From Nodosilinea sp. FACHB-141 (GTDB lineage: Bacteria; Cyanobacteriota; Cyanobacteriia; Phormidesmidales; Phormidesmidaceae): a stretch of 64,000 nucleotides of DNA. The translations under genes and the position numbers were made by a program. The notes beneath the pieces were generated by a model, which saw nothing but the letters and a program-made list of their open reading frames with translations, did no database searches and was not told the DNA's origin. Position 1 is the stretch's first letter, and every line of letters begins with the position of its first letter. Location: positions 310,001 through 374,000 of the forward strand of contig NZ_JACJPP010000007.1 of the NCBI RefSeq assembly GCF_014696135.1, read 5' to 3'. Below, one piece after another: positions 1 to 8,532 of this stretch.

Positions 1-656
1 TAGGTCTGGCTGCCTGGAAGCGTCCGCTCCCCTATCGTTACGCTCCAGTCGCTAACGGTGACTGTGCTGGCTAGGAGAGTTGTAGCGGCATTGCCGAAGT
101 GATCGATGTACTGAACTGCGCCTGTCCATCCCTTGGCTGTGGCTATCGGAGCCTGCAAAGGGAGGTTGATAAGGGATTGAGGATCGATCCTGGCGCCCAG
201 GTTATCTAGCGGCACGCCGTTGGCTAAATGAGCCGCTGCTGGGGCAAAGATGTCGCGCCCATGGAAGGTGGTGCTGGGGTGGGGCGATCGCCAGTAGTCC
301 ACATTCGTCAGCTCTACCGCCTTCACAATGCCTTGATTTCTCTGACAATTGCTCTGCCAAATGCCGCTGAGCACCCCATTGTCTGGTCCCACAAAAATAC
401 CTTGGGAAGTCCGCACCGCCACCGCCCGCCGCTGGGTGCCTACCCCCGGATCGACCACCACTAGGTAAACCGTGCCAGGCGGCATGTAGGGATAGGCGCT
501 GAGCAGGGTGAACCGCGCCGCATAGAGATCCTGCGGCGGCAGAGCGTGGGAGAGATCGATGAGCTGGGCTGTGGGGGCTATTGTGGCGATGACGCCTTTC
601 ATCACGCCCACGTAGCTGTCTTGAAAGCCGAAATCGGTGAGTAAGGCGATGGGCAT
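1..656 (-). CDS. SAM hydroxide adenosyltransferase (DUF62 family), partial
   Basis: I translated this by hand from the minus strand because the gene runs off the left edge. It starts at the ATG at 656 (MPIALLTDFGFQDSYVG) and stays open for 218 codons. Family hallmarks are visible: TDFGFQDSYVGVMKG at the N-terminus, VVDPGVGT followed by a basic residue, PDNGVLSG, and HGRDIFAPAAAHLA. These match the SAM-dependent chlorinase/fluorinase-like family. Members without the halogenase signature are known to hydrolyse S-adenosylmethionine to adenosine and methionine using activated water. The protein is presumably cytosolic. It lies 48 bases downstream of moaC on the same strand and may be co-transcribed. 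The C-terminus is missing because of the window edge. Confidence 0.88.
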   Translation of the reverse strand, partial: MPIALLTDFGFQDSYVGVMKGVIATIAPTAQLIDLSHALPPQDLYAARFTLLSAYPYMPPGTVYLVVVDPGVGTQRRAVAVRTSQGIFVGPDNGVLSGIWQSNCQRNQGIVKAVELTNVDYWRSPHPSTTFHGRDIFAPAAAHLANGVPLDNLGARIDPQSLINLPLQAPIATAKGWTGAVQYIDHFGNAATTLLASTVTVSDWSVTIGERTLPGSQT

Positions 657-704
657 AGGATCACAGTGGCAGGATAGCTACCGGCTATCTTTGAAAGGCA
701 ACAG

Positions 705-1205
705 TTACGCTTTCGCTTCGTAGTCGCCCGATTTGCCGCCGGTTTTCTTCAGCAGGCGAATATTGCGGATCTCAATAGATTTTTCCAGCCCCTTGGCCAT
801 GTCGTAGAGGGTGAGGGCGGCAACGCTGGCGGCAGTGAGGGCCTCCATCTCGACCCCGGTTTCGGCCTTAATTTTGACCGTGGCCTGGATTTGGTAACCA
901 GGCAGCGCTGCATCGGAGGTAATTTGCACCTCCACCTTCTGAATCGGCAGAGGGTGGCAGAGGGGAATTAGGTGGGCGGTCTGCTTGGCCGCCATAATGC
1001 CAGCGATGCGAGCAGTGGCCAGTACGTCGCCCTTGGGGGCGTTACCCGCCTCTATGGTGGCCAGAGTCTCGGGTTGCATGACAACGGTAGCGACGGCGAC
1101 GGCCTCGCGCACTGTCTGAGCTTTAGCGGCCACATCCACCATGTGGGCCTGGCCCTGGGCATCGAGATGGGTGAGTGCCGCCGAAGCCAAAGGATTTTTT
1201 GTCAT
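705..1205 (-). CDS. moaC: Cyclic pyranopterin monophosphate synthase MoaC
   Basis: MoaC converts the MoaA product (3',8-cyclo-GTP) to cyclic pyranopterin monophosphate, an early step of molybdenum cofactor synthesis. The 166-residue protein has the family's normal length and signatures: [15 protein letters not shown] near residue 10, [29 protein letters not shown], and [21 protein letters not shown] with the conserved Lys/Asp region near the C-terminus. An upstream extension of the reading frame runs through a tRNA gene on the other strand and is not credible, so I start at the ATG at 1205 ([13 protein letters not shown]). The DUF62 gene follows 48 bases later on the same strand. No other molybdopterin genes are in the window. 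Confidence 0.96.
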   Translation of the reverse strand: MTKNPLASAALTHLDAQGQAHMVDVAAKAQTVREAVAVATVVMQPETLATIEAGNAPKGDVLATARIAGIMAAKQTAHLIPLCHPLPIQKVEVQITSDAALPGYQIQATVKIKAETGVEMEALTAASVAALTLYDMAKGLEKSIEIRNIRLLKKTGGKSGDYEAKA

Positions 1206-1253
1206 GGGTTTAAACTGCGCAAAAGAATATGCTAATATCGAAAGCCTGCACGA

Positions 1254-1327
1254 GGGCGTGTAGCTCAGTGGACTAGAGCACGTGGCTACGGACCACGGTG
1301 TCGGGGGTTCGAATCCCTCCTCGCCCG
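1254..1327 (+). tRNA. trnR-ACG: tRNA-Arg (anticodon ACG)
   Basis: This 74-base cloverleaf has acceptor arms GGGCGTG and CTCGCCC, with one U-U mismatch at the second pair from the inner end. It has a D-loop with AGCTCAGTGG, an anticodon stem CGTGG/CCACG around loop CTACGGA giving anticodon ACG, and T-arm GGGGGTTCGAATCCCTC. The sequence closely resembles cyanobacterial and plastid tRNA-Arg(ACG). CCA is not encoded. It is divergent from moaC. Confidence 0.95.
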
Positions 1328-1341
1328 TTTTAACTGAACAT

Positions 1342-1440
1342 CTAGAGCTTGTCACAATCAGATTGGTCAAGCTCTAGCTGTTTGAGCTTCAGGGTTTAAG
1401 GTGTCCGGTTCAAGGCAGGTCATCAACCTGAGGCTTTGAA
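1342..1440. repeat. Hairpin plus GGTTTAAGG-type intergenic repeat
   Basis: A perfect 10-base inverted repeat (CTAGAGCTTG at 1342-1351, CAAGCTCTAG at 1368-1377) lies just after the tRNA, without a T-tract. It is followed by CAGGGTTTAAGG and GGTTCAAGG, then weak complementary arms (AACCTGAGG, TTTGAACCCC) up to about 1440. Similar GGTTYAAGG sequences occur near 44470-44565 and 49110-49180. Confidence 0.5.
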
Positions 1441-1474
1441 CCCCCACGATTTGTCCCCCTTGGCGACTATCAGA

Positions 1475-2791
1475 CTACCCAGCGTTGCTGGAGCTGGGAT
1501 TGGGTAGGTCGATCGCATAGATATCTCGGCCATGCCCTAGGGCAAACCTGAGGGAGTGGGCCAGATCTTTACTGTTGGCGGTAGCGAAAACCACCAGGCC
1601 CACCATCGTCATCACCCCAGATAGGCCAAAAATTCCTCTATAGCCAAGCTGGTCGGCGATAGTGCCAAAGATGGGGCCAGCTAGGGCAATACCCACGTCA
1701 AAGCCGACCATAGCTAGGCCAAAGGTGCGACCGCGATCGCTGGGGCTAGAGCGATCGCCCATCAGCGCTGCAATCATCGGAATTAAGGTGCCGCCTGCAA
1801 AACCTTGAACAAACCCTGCTAGCAAGAACATTGGCGCACTGCGGGCCAGCCAGAACATGGCCATGCCCAAACTATAGATCAGCAGGCTAGCGGTAATGAA
1901 GCGCCCCCGTCCGTAGCGATCGGAGGCCCGACCAGCAATGAGACGCGACATAAAGCTTGCCAGGGCTGAAGCGGTGTAGATTAGGCCCACATTCAAATTC
2001 AAGCCTGCTTCCCGCACGTAGAGAGGCACAAAGGTGCTCAGGGTGCCAAAGGCCAGCCCCACCAGCAGCAAAATGATTGCCGGGGTGCGCACTCGTCCGC
2101 TCCATAGCTGGCCCCAAAACTCCTGCGAGCCAGCATCTTCTACAGTGCTGGGCGGTTGGTAAGGCTCATGGAGCCGCGCCACCAAGACTAAACCGACTAT
2201 GCCCAATAGCCCCATTACCAAAAATGCCGTGGTAAACCCCGTGGCCTCGTAGAGAAAGCCGCCAAGGGCAGGCCCCAGGGCCAGACCAATGGGGTTGACT
2301 AGGGTCATGTAGCCAATCAGCTCACCTCGGTTCGCTGGCGGGGCTAGATCTAGCACCAGGGCGCTGTAGGCCACCACAAAAGCGGCAATGCTCAACCCGT
2401 GGAAGGCGCGAATGCCCATCATGGCGAGAATCGAGCTATCTAGCGTGATGCTGTACCCCCCTAGCGACAACGGCACGATCGCACGGGGCAAAAACTGCAC
2501 TAGCAGGTAGCCAAAGGGGGCGATCGCGATCGCCCCCAATCCTACTATCATCACCACCTTGCGGCCTTGCTCGTCGGCCAGGCGCGATAGGTAGGGCCGG
2601 GCCGCCAGCAACCCCACGGCAAAAGAGGCCATCACAATGCCAATCTGCTGGCCGCTGCCCCCCAGAGTTTCGATGAACAGGGGCAGGGTTGGCAGCAGGC
2701 CCGCCAACCCTGCCCAAAAACACAGCCCCGCCGCAAACAGCACCACCAGGTTGTTGCGCACTGCTGGACTAAACGTTGAGAAAATGGTCAA
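1475..2791 (-). CDS. MFS transporter (multidrug/sugar efflux type)
   Basis: This is a 438-residue major facilitator with about twelve hydrophobic segments and the typical loop signature after TM2 (RLADEQGRKVVM, a variant of GxLxDRxGRR). A second copy of the motif, AGRASDRYGRGR, lies after TM8. Proton-coupled export of a small molecule is expected at the plasma membrane, but the substrate cannot be told from sequence. The open frame extends upstream into the divergent DUF1643 gene, so I prefer the TTG at 2791 (TTG ACC ATT TTC). It is preceded by GGAGA at a suitable distance, and TM1 follows shortly after. The start is inferred, the family is secure. Confidence 0.87.
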   Translation of the reverse strand: MTIFSTFSPAVRNNLVVLFAAGLCFWAGLAGLLPTLPLFIETLGGSGQQIGIVMASFAVGLLAARPYLSRLADEQGRKVVMIVGLGAIAIAPFGYLLVQFLPRAIVPLSLGGYSITLDSSILAMMGIRAFHGLSIAAFVVAYSALVLDLAPPANRGELIGYMTLVNPIGLALGPALGGFLYEATGFTTAFLVMGLLGIVGLVLVARLHEPYQPPSTVEDAGSQEFWGQLWSGRVRTPAIILLLVGLAFGTLSTFVPLYVREAGLNLNVGLIYTASALASFMSRLIAGRASDRYGRGRFITASLLIYSLGMAMFWLARSAPMFLLAGFVQGFAGGTLIPMIAALMGDRSSPSDRGRTFGLAMVGFDVGIALAGPIFGTIADQLGYRGIFGLSGVMTMVGLVVFATANSKDLAHSLRFALGHGRDIYAIDLPNPSSSNAG

Positions 2792-2882
2792 ACCGTCGGT
2801 CTCCGAGTAGAGTGCTGGGTGCTCAGCAACGATCTTCGCCGCCTGGTCAGAACCACCGCGCCCTACTCTCCAATGTAAACAA

Positions 2883-3419
2883 ATGTTGCAGCTATTGGCT
2901 ATGGAACGTTCGGCCACCTTCGACCCCACGGGTCGCTACCGATACAGCCTCGGGCGGCGGTGGAGCGCGGGCCCCACCCTAGCCATCATCATGCTCAACC
3001 CCAGCCAGGCCGACGGTAGCGTAGACGACCCCACTATTCGTCGCTGCATTGGCTTAGCCCAAGGCTGGGGCTTTGGGGCGATCGCTGTAGTCAACCTATT
3101 CGCCTACCGCAGCCCTCACCCCAAGACCCTACGCCAAGCCAAGGATCCCATCGGCCCTGAGAACGATGCCGCTCTGAGCACAGCCGCGCATCAGGCCGAC
3201 CAGATTTTGCTGGCCTGGGGAAACTGGGGGAACTGGTTAGGGCGCGATCGCACCGTCCTCACCCTGCTAACCCCCTTTCACCCTCAGTGCCGCTGCCTGG
3301 GCCACAACCGCACCGGCCAACCCCGCCATCCCCTCTACGTACCCCGTCTTACAGCCCTACAAGCCTGGGTGTCTCCACAGCCCGACGAACTCAAAACTGT
3401 CACGCCCCTTGATTTTTAG
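2883..3419 (+). CDS. DUF1643 domain-containing protein
   Basis: This 178-residue protein matches DUF1643. It begins with ERSATFDPTGRYRYSLGRRW, followed by LAIIMLNPSQADGSVDDPTI, WGFGAIAVVNLFAYR and LLAWGNWG, all characteristic of the family. The biochemical function of DUF1643 is not established. Homologues are small soluble proteins often found beside unrelated genes. A second ATG at 2901 (MERSATF) would give the usual family N-terminus, and neither start has a convincing ribosome binding site. The gene is divergent from the MFS gene, with 91 bases between the chosen starts. Confidence 0.85.
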   Translation: MLQLLAMERSATFDPTGRYRYSLGRRWSAGPTLAIIMLNPSQADGSVDDPTIRRCIGLAQGWGFGAIAVVNLFAYRSPHPKTLRQAKDPIGPENDAALSTAAHQADQILLAWGNWGNWLGRDRTVLTLLTPFHPQCRCLGHNRTGQPRHPLYVPRLTALQAWVSPQPDELKTVTPLDF

Positions 3420-3479
3420 ATTGGATGGATCACTAACCGAATCTACGCCACCCATCCACTCATCCACCCATCTACTCTC

Positions 3480-4208
3480 CTACCTCTGCCGCCCCGGCTC
3501 CTGATACACCCTGTAAGCCGCCACAATCCCCAGCAGAAAGCCAAACAAATGCCCCCACCAGGCCACCATCGGCTGAGTTGGGAACATGCCAAAAATAAAA
3601 TAGCTGTAGTTAATCAGCACAAACATCGAAATCAGCAGCGGCACTACCCGACGCTCTAGCCAGCCAATGCAAAGCAGATAGCCAAATAGGGTATACACCA
3701 CACCGCTCAACCCGTGCACGCTGCTGGGGCCGAGCAGCCAGGCCACCACGCCACCTCCGAGCCAGCCCACCAGCAGGGTAATCCAATAGTCGCGACGGCT
3801 TTTAGCCAAAATCAACCAGCTAAAAATGAGGAACCCAAAGGTGTTGCCAATCAGGTGGGCAAACCCTGAGTGAGAGATGGCCGACAAAAAAATGCCCGGT
3901 ATGCCCTCAATGCTGCGGGGGTGCAGAGGCAGATTCCATCGACCGCCAAACACCACCTGATCAATCATCTCCTGCGCCCAGGGAATGGCCACAAGATACA
4001 CCGGCAACAGCGCGTTGCCCTTTAGCCGTTGCATCCAAGGCTGGGGTGCTGGGGCTGGTTTGTCGGTGGAGTGTCGGGTAGCTGGAGGCGCAGCGGTGTT
4101 GAGTTCTGCCTCTAGCTTTTTGAGTTTGGCCTGTAGATCTGCGTCGTCCAAAGGGTTTGCCTGGCTGGATTTGGGACTATAGCCAGGGTAGCTTTTTCGT
4201 TTCCCCAT
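3480..4208 (-). CDS. Rhomboid family intramembrane serine protease
   Basis: Rhomboids cut transmembrane proteins within the membrane. This 242-residue protein has a soluble, proline-rich N-terminal region of about 70 residues containing a short charged helix (LQAKLKKLEAEL). About six membrane segments follow. The catalytic serine is in HGLSGVVYTLFGYLL (GxSG) and the histidine in WWGHLFGFLLG. The upstream SHSGFAHLIGNTFGF segment supplies the HxxxN oxyanion/structural motif. An upstream ATG exists at 4238, but the ATG at 4208 (MGKRKSYPG) looks better. Substrates are unknown. Confidence 0.9.
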   Translation of the reverse strand: MGKRKSYPGYSPKSSQANPLDDADLQAKLKKLEAELNTAAPPATRHSTDKPAPAPQPWMQRLKGNALLPVYLVAIPWAQEMIDQVVFGGRWNLPLHPRSIEGIPGIFLSAISHSGFAHLIGNTFGFLIFSWLILAKSRRDYWITLLVGWLGGGVVAWLLGPSSVHGLSGVVYTLFGYLLCIGWLERRVVPLLISMFVLINYSYFIFGMFPTQPMVAWWGHLFGFLLGIVAAYRVYQEPGRQR

Positions 4209-4320
4209 TGCCCAGTGCCAGGGACCAAAGGCCAACAAGGGTCACAGCTTGGGCACAGCGACGGCGGTAAGCTGCTGATAGGGGTTATGCCCCAAAGGCT
4301 AAACCCTTATGGGCAAACAA

Positions 4321-4393
<73 letters not shown>

Positions 4394-4657
4394 TAACGTA
4401 ATCACTTTACATTTTATGGGGTATGGGTCGCTCTCAGGGCAGACTAGGGCGAATAGAATATTGAAAAAACAGCGGCAAATGCTGCCAGGGCGGTGAGTGC
4501 CGCTAAAATAAGTCACTCACTTTATAAAACTCACTGTTTTCGAGGGGTTGCCAAACTTTATCCCATCACGATGACGCAGTAATAAGGGTGCGGTTTACCG
4601 TTGCAGCCGCCGCCTACTGCAGGTATTCACCTCAGTTAGGAGTCAGCAGGCCATAAC
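4394..4657. other. Intergenic region with two overlapping hairpins
   Basis: Between the tRNA and the next gene lie two mutually exclusive inverted repeats: AGCGGCA (4471-4477)/TGCCGCT (4498-4504) and GTGAGTG (4493-4499)/CACTCAC (4514-4520). On the minus strand the first is followed by GTTTTTT, like an intrinsic terminator. On the plus strand the second is followed by TTTAT. The region presumably also holds the promoter of the gene at 4658. No open frame looks real. Confidence 0.45.
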
Positions 4658-5326
4658 ATGTTTATCCTCAAGCGGCAGGATGTTGACATCAAAACGATGC
4701 ACCATCCTCAAAAAGATCAGCAAATTCCAATTTTGTCGTACCAGGGGCAAACCTTTCGGCTGCTGAGTGTGTTTACTGCCGCCCAGGAAGACGACGCTAG
4801 GGCACTGTGGCGCGACCTGACCGACAACCGGGGTAAGGCCTGCGTGCTGCTCGAAGAACCCGATCGCTTCAGCATCTGGGGCAAAATTCGCCTCGACCAG
4901 TTTGATGACGCTGGCCCTGATACAGGCACCCCGCCAGCGGAGGCCACCTACATCAAAGCCTGCCTGCTGATGCTCCAAGTGCTGTACATGGATGTGGAAG
5001 ATCTGTTGGGGGCCAAGCAGGCGCGCCAATTTGAGGGTGACATTAGCAAGGTGTTTGCCGCCTGGAAGTTTCCCCAAGCGGTGACTCCCGATGCAGTCAA
5101 GAACTTGCTAACTGTAGACCCGTTGGCGATGCCGCAGTTGCCGCCCTGGCAAGATCACCATCTGCAACGTCTGTTAGAAGAAACCCACCGAATGGGCAAG
5201 GATTACTTTGGCAACGCCAATTTTGCCGATCGCGCCCTAGAGGCAGTCGAAGACCTAACCGCTAATGAACAGGCTCTGTTTCGGCGGTGGTTACAGCAGT
5301 CACCAGGGGGCAGGAGCTGGATTTAG
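4658..5326 (+). CDS. Conserved cyanobacterial protein (Npun_F0813-like)
   Basis: This 222-residue soluble protein begins MFILKRQDVDIKTMHHPQKD and contains LSYQGQTFRLLSVF, ALWRDLTDNRGKACVLLEEP and FSIWGKIRLDQ. I recognise it as a cyanobacterial conserved family of unknown function, probably the one named after Npun_F0813. There is no signal peptide and no membrane segment. It starts at the ATG at 4658, preceded by AGCAGG at seven bases. No enzyme motif is apparent, so no function is assigned. Confidence 0.75.
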   Translation: MFILKRQDVDIKTMHHPQKDQQIPILSYQGQTFRLLSVFTAAQEDDARALWRDLTDNRGKACVLLEEPDRFSIWGKIRLDQFDDAGPDTGTPPAEATYIKACLLMLQVLYMDVEDLLGAKQARQFEGDISKVFAAWKFPQAVTPDAVKNLLTVDPLAMPQLPPWQDHHLQRLLEETHRMGKDYFGNANFADRALEAVEDLTANEQALFRRWLQQSPGGRSWI

Positions 5327-5577
5327 GACGGGCAAGGCTTTCTGGCTGGGCAACGGGCAACCTGGCGAGAGTTTAAGAATTATTGCTCTGCACGACTAAT
5401 TAGGACGATTCTGCCAGGCTGACGGCGCAAGGCAGTGGGGAGTCGGTACAATTCAGGCGTTGCGCCAGGTCCAGTTTAGGGTCAGGCGATCGCTGCGATG
5501 GTGAAGACCTACCCTTGGGGTCAGCCGCAGTTTTCTCGTTGGCATGGGTGCCGTTGAGTTCCGTTAGGAGTGAACCT

Positions 5578-6558
5578 TTGAGCAAGTCATCAACCCCGTC
5601 ATCTGCTAGTGCCTCGTCTACCCCGCTGTTGGTGGGGGCCTGCATCGCTTGGGGCGTGGCTACCCTGCTGTTCTTTCTGCTATTTACCGCTCCGGAGGAA
5701 GATGGTGCCCAACCTGGTTGGTTTGTGCTGGGCATTAACTTGCTAGAAACCGGCGCGTTTTTTCTCGCCTCGCTGCTGTGCTTCCGCAACTGGCGCAGTA
5801 CCCAAATTGTCAGTGGGCGCAACGTCTGGTTTTGGATTGGCCTAGGGCTGTTGTCCTACGTCTTTGGCAACATTTTCTTTTTCCTCTGGGGCAACGTTTG
5901 GGGTCTAGATCCGGCGGTGTCGCTGGGCGACTTTTTCTATATCTTTAGCTATATCTTTCTGGCCGCCGGCATGTTTAAGGCGGTGCTGCCCCGACGCTTA
6001 AACCTGGAGTTCTCTCAATGGTTGATTGTGGTCGGCATTGGGCTGGGCGGCATTCTGCTGACGATTTTTGTCAACCTGGCAGCGGCAGAGGCGGCAGTAG
6101 TGCCCCCAGCCCCAGCCCCAGCATTCTATTTGGCTCAGGAAGTACCTCCGGCCGCGCCTGAGGTGGTGCCCCCAGCGGTGCCAGAGCCTGTCACCGAAGC
6201 TTCATCGGCCCCCGGCTGGGTACTTCAGCTTGATGCGATCCTTGAACCCCTAGAGGCTGGGGTGGGCCTGTTGTATCAGATTGGCGACATTGTGCTGCTG
6301 ATTATTGCCGGCACCCTGCTGGTGGCTTTTTGGGGTGGGCGCTACTCCCAGTCGTGGAAGCTGATTGCGATCGCCGCCTTCTGTCTTTACATCGCCGATA
6401 CGTTTTATGCCTACGCCGTCAACACGGACACCTACGTAGAAGGCAGTCTGTGGGAAGTCTTCTGGACGTTTTCGGCGGTGTTTTTTGGCTTGGGAGCAGT
6501 AGTTGAGAACGCTGTTTCTGTGAATTCCCGGCGGAGCCCGCGACGGCGGCGGGGGTAA
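5578..6558 (+). CDS. Conserved cyanobacterial multi-pass membrane protein
   Basis: This is a 326-residue integral membrane protein with about seven to eight hydrophobic segments (for example WGVATLLFFLLF, WIGLGLLSYVFGNIFFF, IGDIVLLIIAGTLLVAF). A central proline/alanine/valine-rich loop of about 50 residues (VVPPAPAPAF onward) is probably exposed to the periplasm. The C-terminus is arginine-rich (RRSPRRRRG). The fold resembles the membrane part of some cyanobacterial sensor proteins, but no signalling domain is attached. I choose the TTG at 5578 because AGGAG stands seven bases before it; a longer TTG start at 5515 has no such site. Function unknown. Confidence 0.78.
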   Translation: MSKSSTPSSASASSTPLLVGACIAWGVATLLFFLLFTAPEEDGAQPGWFVLGINLLETGAFFLASLLCFRNWRSTQIVSGRNVWFWIGLGLLSYVFGNIFFFLWGNVWGLDPAVSLGDFFYIFSYIFLAAGMFKAVLPRRLNLEFSQWLIVVGIGLGGILLTIFVNLAAAEAAVVPPAPAPAFYLAQEVPPAAPEVVPPAVPEPVTEASSAPGWVLQLDAILEPLEAGVGLLYQIGDIVLLIIAGTLLVAFWGGRYSQSWKLIAIAAFCLYIADTFYAYAVNTDTYVEGSLWEVFWTFSAVFFGLGAVVENAVSVNSRRSPRRRRG

Positions 6559-6601
6559 GGCGCTCTAGAATGTTAGATGGCATTGTTACGGAACCCATGG
6601 C

Positions 6602-7801
6602 ATGGCACCCAAAAAGCTGACCGAGGCTGACAAGACTTCTATCTTGAGCCTGTATCGCCAGCCCCAAGAGACCACATCAACCCTAGCGGAACGCTACGGG
6701 GTAAGTAACAGCACCATTAGCAGATTGCTCAAAGCCAGTCTGCCTGAAGACGAGTACAGCATCTTAATTCAGCAAAAGCGAGGCACCACCGATAAGACAA
6801 TCGTTGTAGACACCGCTGTGGCCGCAGTAGAGCCCACTGTTCCTGCTGTAGCTGAAGCAGAGCCTGCTGTAGTTGAGCCAGAGCCTGCTGTAGTTGAGCC
6901 AGAGCCTGCTGTAGTTGAAGCAGAGCCTGTTGCCGTAGACGCGAAGCCTTCCCCTAAGCCCAAAACCAAGCCTCGCAGCAAGAGAGCCGCTGAAGTGCTG
7001 CCCGAGGCGGCGCCGACTGAGCCCACAGCCCTGCCCATAGCTGAGCCGATCGCAGAAGAGGTAATCGCTAGCGAGGTTAAACCCCTGCGCAAGCGGCGAT
7101 CGCGGGCGGTGGAAGAGCCCGTGGCAGAGGTCGTAGATGCACCTGCCGAAACGATGGCAGCTTTGCCCACAGTAGACCCTGAGCCCGCCCAGCTCTCGCT
7201 GCCAGATCCGGTTCCAGAAAAACCGGCCCGGCCCGTGCTGAAGTCAGCTCAGACTGTTCTCGCTGAGGCTCAAGCCGCCGCCCCCGAAATCGAACCGGCT
7301 GAAGTCTTTGACGTCGCCGAGGCCCTTGAGGACGACTGGGATGACGACACCGTTGGCCTAGACGACGACTACGATGACGACGATGACGATGATGACGACA
7401 ACGTCTACCCCTGGGACAGCGGTAATGGCGCTGCCGCTAACCTCGAAACCCTAGAAATTTTTCCTCTCACGGCGGCGGCTCTGCCGCCCCTGTGCTACGT
7501 CGTTGTAGAGCGCACCTCGTCGGAGCTGGTCGTGTTGCCCCTACGTACCTTCGCGGAGCTGGGCCAAATTCCCGAAGAAGAAGGAGATGCCCGTACGTTA
7601 CCGGTGTTTGAGAACCACAATGTGGCCCGTCGCTTCTCGCGCCGCAACCAGCGGGTGGTCAAAGTGCCCGATGGCAGTCTGCTGCAAACCACCAGTTCCT
7701 ATCTGCAGGCGAAAGGCATCACCCGATTGTTTATTGATGGGCAGGTGTTTTCCCTAGATCAAAACTTCGTAGAGCCTGTCCTCCCCGTCGGAGACGATTG
7801 A
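6602..7801 (+). CDS. Helix-turn-helix protein with long acidic linker
   Basis: This 399-residue protein has three parts. Residues 1-55 form a resolvase/transposase-like helix-turn-helix (LAERYGVSNSTISRLLKASL), implying DNA binding. Residues about 60-280 are a low-complexity linker rich in Pro, Ala, Glu and Val, with near-identical PAVVEPE repeats, basic patches (KPKTKPRSKR, LRKRRSR) and an aspartate run around residues 255-272. Residues about 285-399 form a compact conserved-looking domain (LPPLCYVVVERTSSELVVLP, RRFSRRNQRVVKVPDGSLL). I recognise the layout from cyanobacterial conserved proteins but know no proven role. It could be a transcription or nucleoid factor, which is inference. It starts 43 bases after the previous gene. 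Confidence 0.72.
   Translation: MAPKKLTEADKTSILSLYRQPQETTSTLAERYGVSNSTISRLLKASLPEDEYSILIQQKRGTTDKTIVVDTAVAAVEPTVPAVAEAEPAVVEPEPAVVEPEPAVVEAEPVAVDAKPSPKPKTKPRSKRAAEVLPEAAPTEPTALPIAEPIAEEVIASEVKPLRKRRSRAVEEPVAEVVDAPAETMAALPTVDPEPAQLSLPDPVPEKPARPVLKSAQTVLAEAQAAAPEIEPAEVFDVAEALEDDWDDDTVGLDDDYDDDDDDDDDNVYPWDSGNGAAANLETLEIFPLTAAALPPLCYVVVERTSSELVVLPLRTFAELGQIPEEEGDARTLPVFENHNVARRFSRRNQRVVKVPDGSLLQTTSSYLQAKGITRLFIDGQVFSLDQNFVEPVLPVGDD
6840..6925 (+). repeat. In-frame tandem 21-base repeats
   Basis: Within the linker of the HTH gene the block CCTGCTGTAGTTGAGCCAGAG is repeated nearly exactly (three clear copies around 6863-6921, with degenerate copies on each side). It encodes PAVVEPE. It is probably prone to copy-number change by replication slippage. 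Confidence 0.75.
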
Positions 7802-7909
7802 CCGATCCACAGGCTAGGCAACAGGCCGCTTAAAGGTTAGCGCTGACCCGGCGCATTTCCTGCAATCTCCCCATACACTGGGTCTACTGGCGTTTAACCC
7901 TGGGGAAAC

Positions 7910-8470
7910 ATGGATGTACTGCTGCACATTGCCATTGGCATTGGCCTCAGCACCGCCGCCGGGTTTAGAATTTTGGTGCCGTTTTTGGTGGCGGGGATAG
8001 CTTCCCAACAGGGCTATCTGGCCCTGTCCCCCAACATGGCTTGGATGGGAACAACCCCTGCTATTTTGGCCTTTGCCGCCGCTACGGCCCTAGAGGTGCT
8101 GATTTATTTTGTGCCAGTCGTCGATAATTTGATGGATGCGGTGGAGCTGCCAGCAGCGGCGATCGCAGGCACCATACTCACGGCTGCCGTCACAGGTGGC
8201 GACATGAACCCCTTTTTGCAGTGGAGCTTGGCCCTGATTGCCGGTGGCGGCGTGGCCAGCAGCACCCAGGCGTTTACGGGCTTAGCTCGGCTAGCTTCCA
8301 CAGCGGCGGGTGGCCCGGTAGGCAACATCGCGGTTTCGACGACCGAGCTGGCCAGCTCGACTATCCTTTCGGTACTGGCGATCGCAGTGCCGATTCTGGT
8401 ACTGCTGGTAGTAGGTGTGCTGCTGTACCTAGTGTTTCGACGGCGAGGCCGCAAACGACGGGTTTCCTAA
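7910..8470 (+). CDS. DUF4126 domain-containing membrane protein
   Basis: This 186-residue membrane protein has about five hydrophobic segments. It starts MDVLLHIAIGIGLSTAAGFRILVP and contains YFVPVVDNLMDAVELPAAAIAG and SSTQAFTGLARLAST, the pattern of DUF4126. The C-terminus is very basic (RRRGRKRRVS), consistent with a cytoplasmic tail. The family's function is unknown. It starts at the ATG at 7910. Confidence 0.85.
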   Translation: MDVLLHIAIGIGLSTAAGFRILVPFLVAGIASQQGYLALSPNMAWMGTTPAILAFAAATALEVLIYFVPVVDNLMDAVELPAAAIAGTILTAAVTGGDMNPFLQWSLALIAGGGVASSTQAFTGLARLASTAAGGPVGNIAVSTTELASSTILSVLAIAVPILVLLVVGVLLYLVFRRRGRKRRVS

Positions 8471-8532
8471 ACCCTTTGCCACTAGCTCAGCTACCCTGCC
8501 CAACCTTATCCCTATGGGAATCGTCTTGAGCT

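Noticed and set aside
1206..1370. N-terminal extension of moaC (to a 221-residue protein)
   Set aside because: The extension runs antisense through the tRNA-Arg gene and is not family-like; MoaC has its normal length from 1205.
5400..5822. 140-codon minus-strand open frame
   Set aside because: It overlaps the start of the membrane protein gene on the plus strand; its composition mirrors that gene and no family is recognisable.
7365..7402. GAC/GAT run as a possible regulatory repeat
   Set aside because: It simply encodes the aspartate run of the HTH protein linker.
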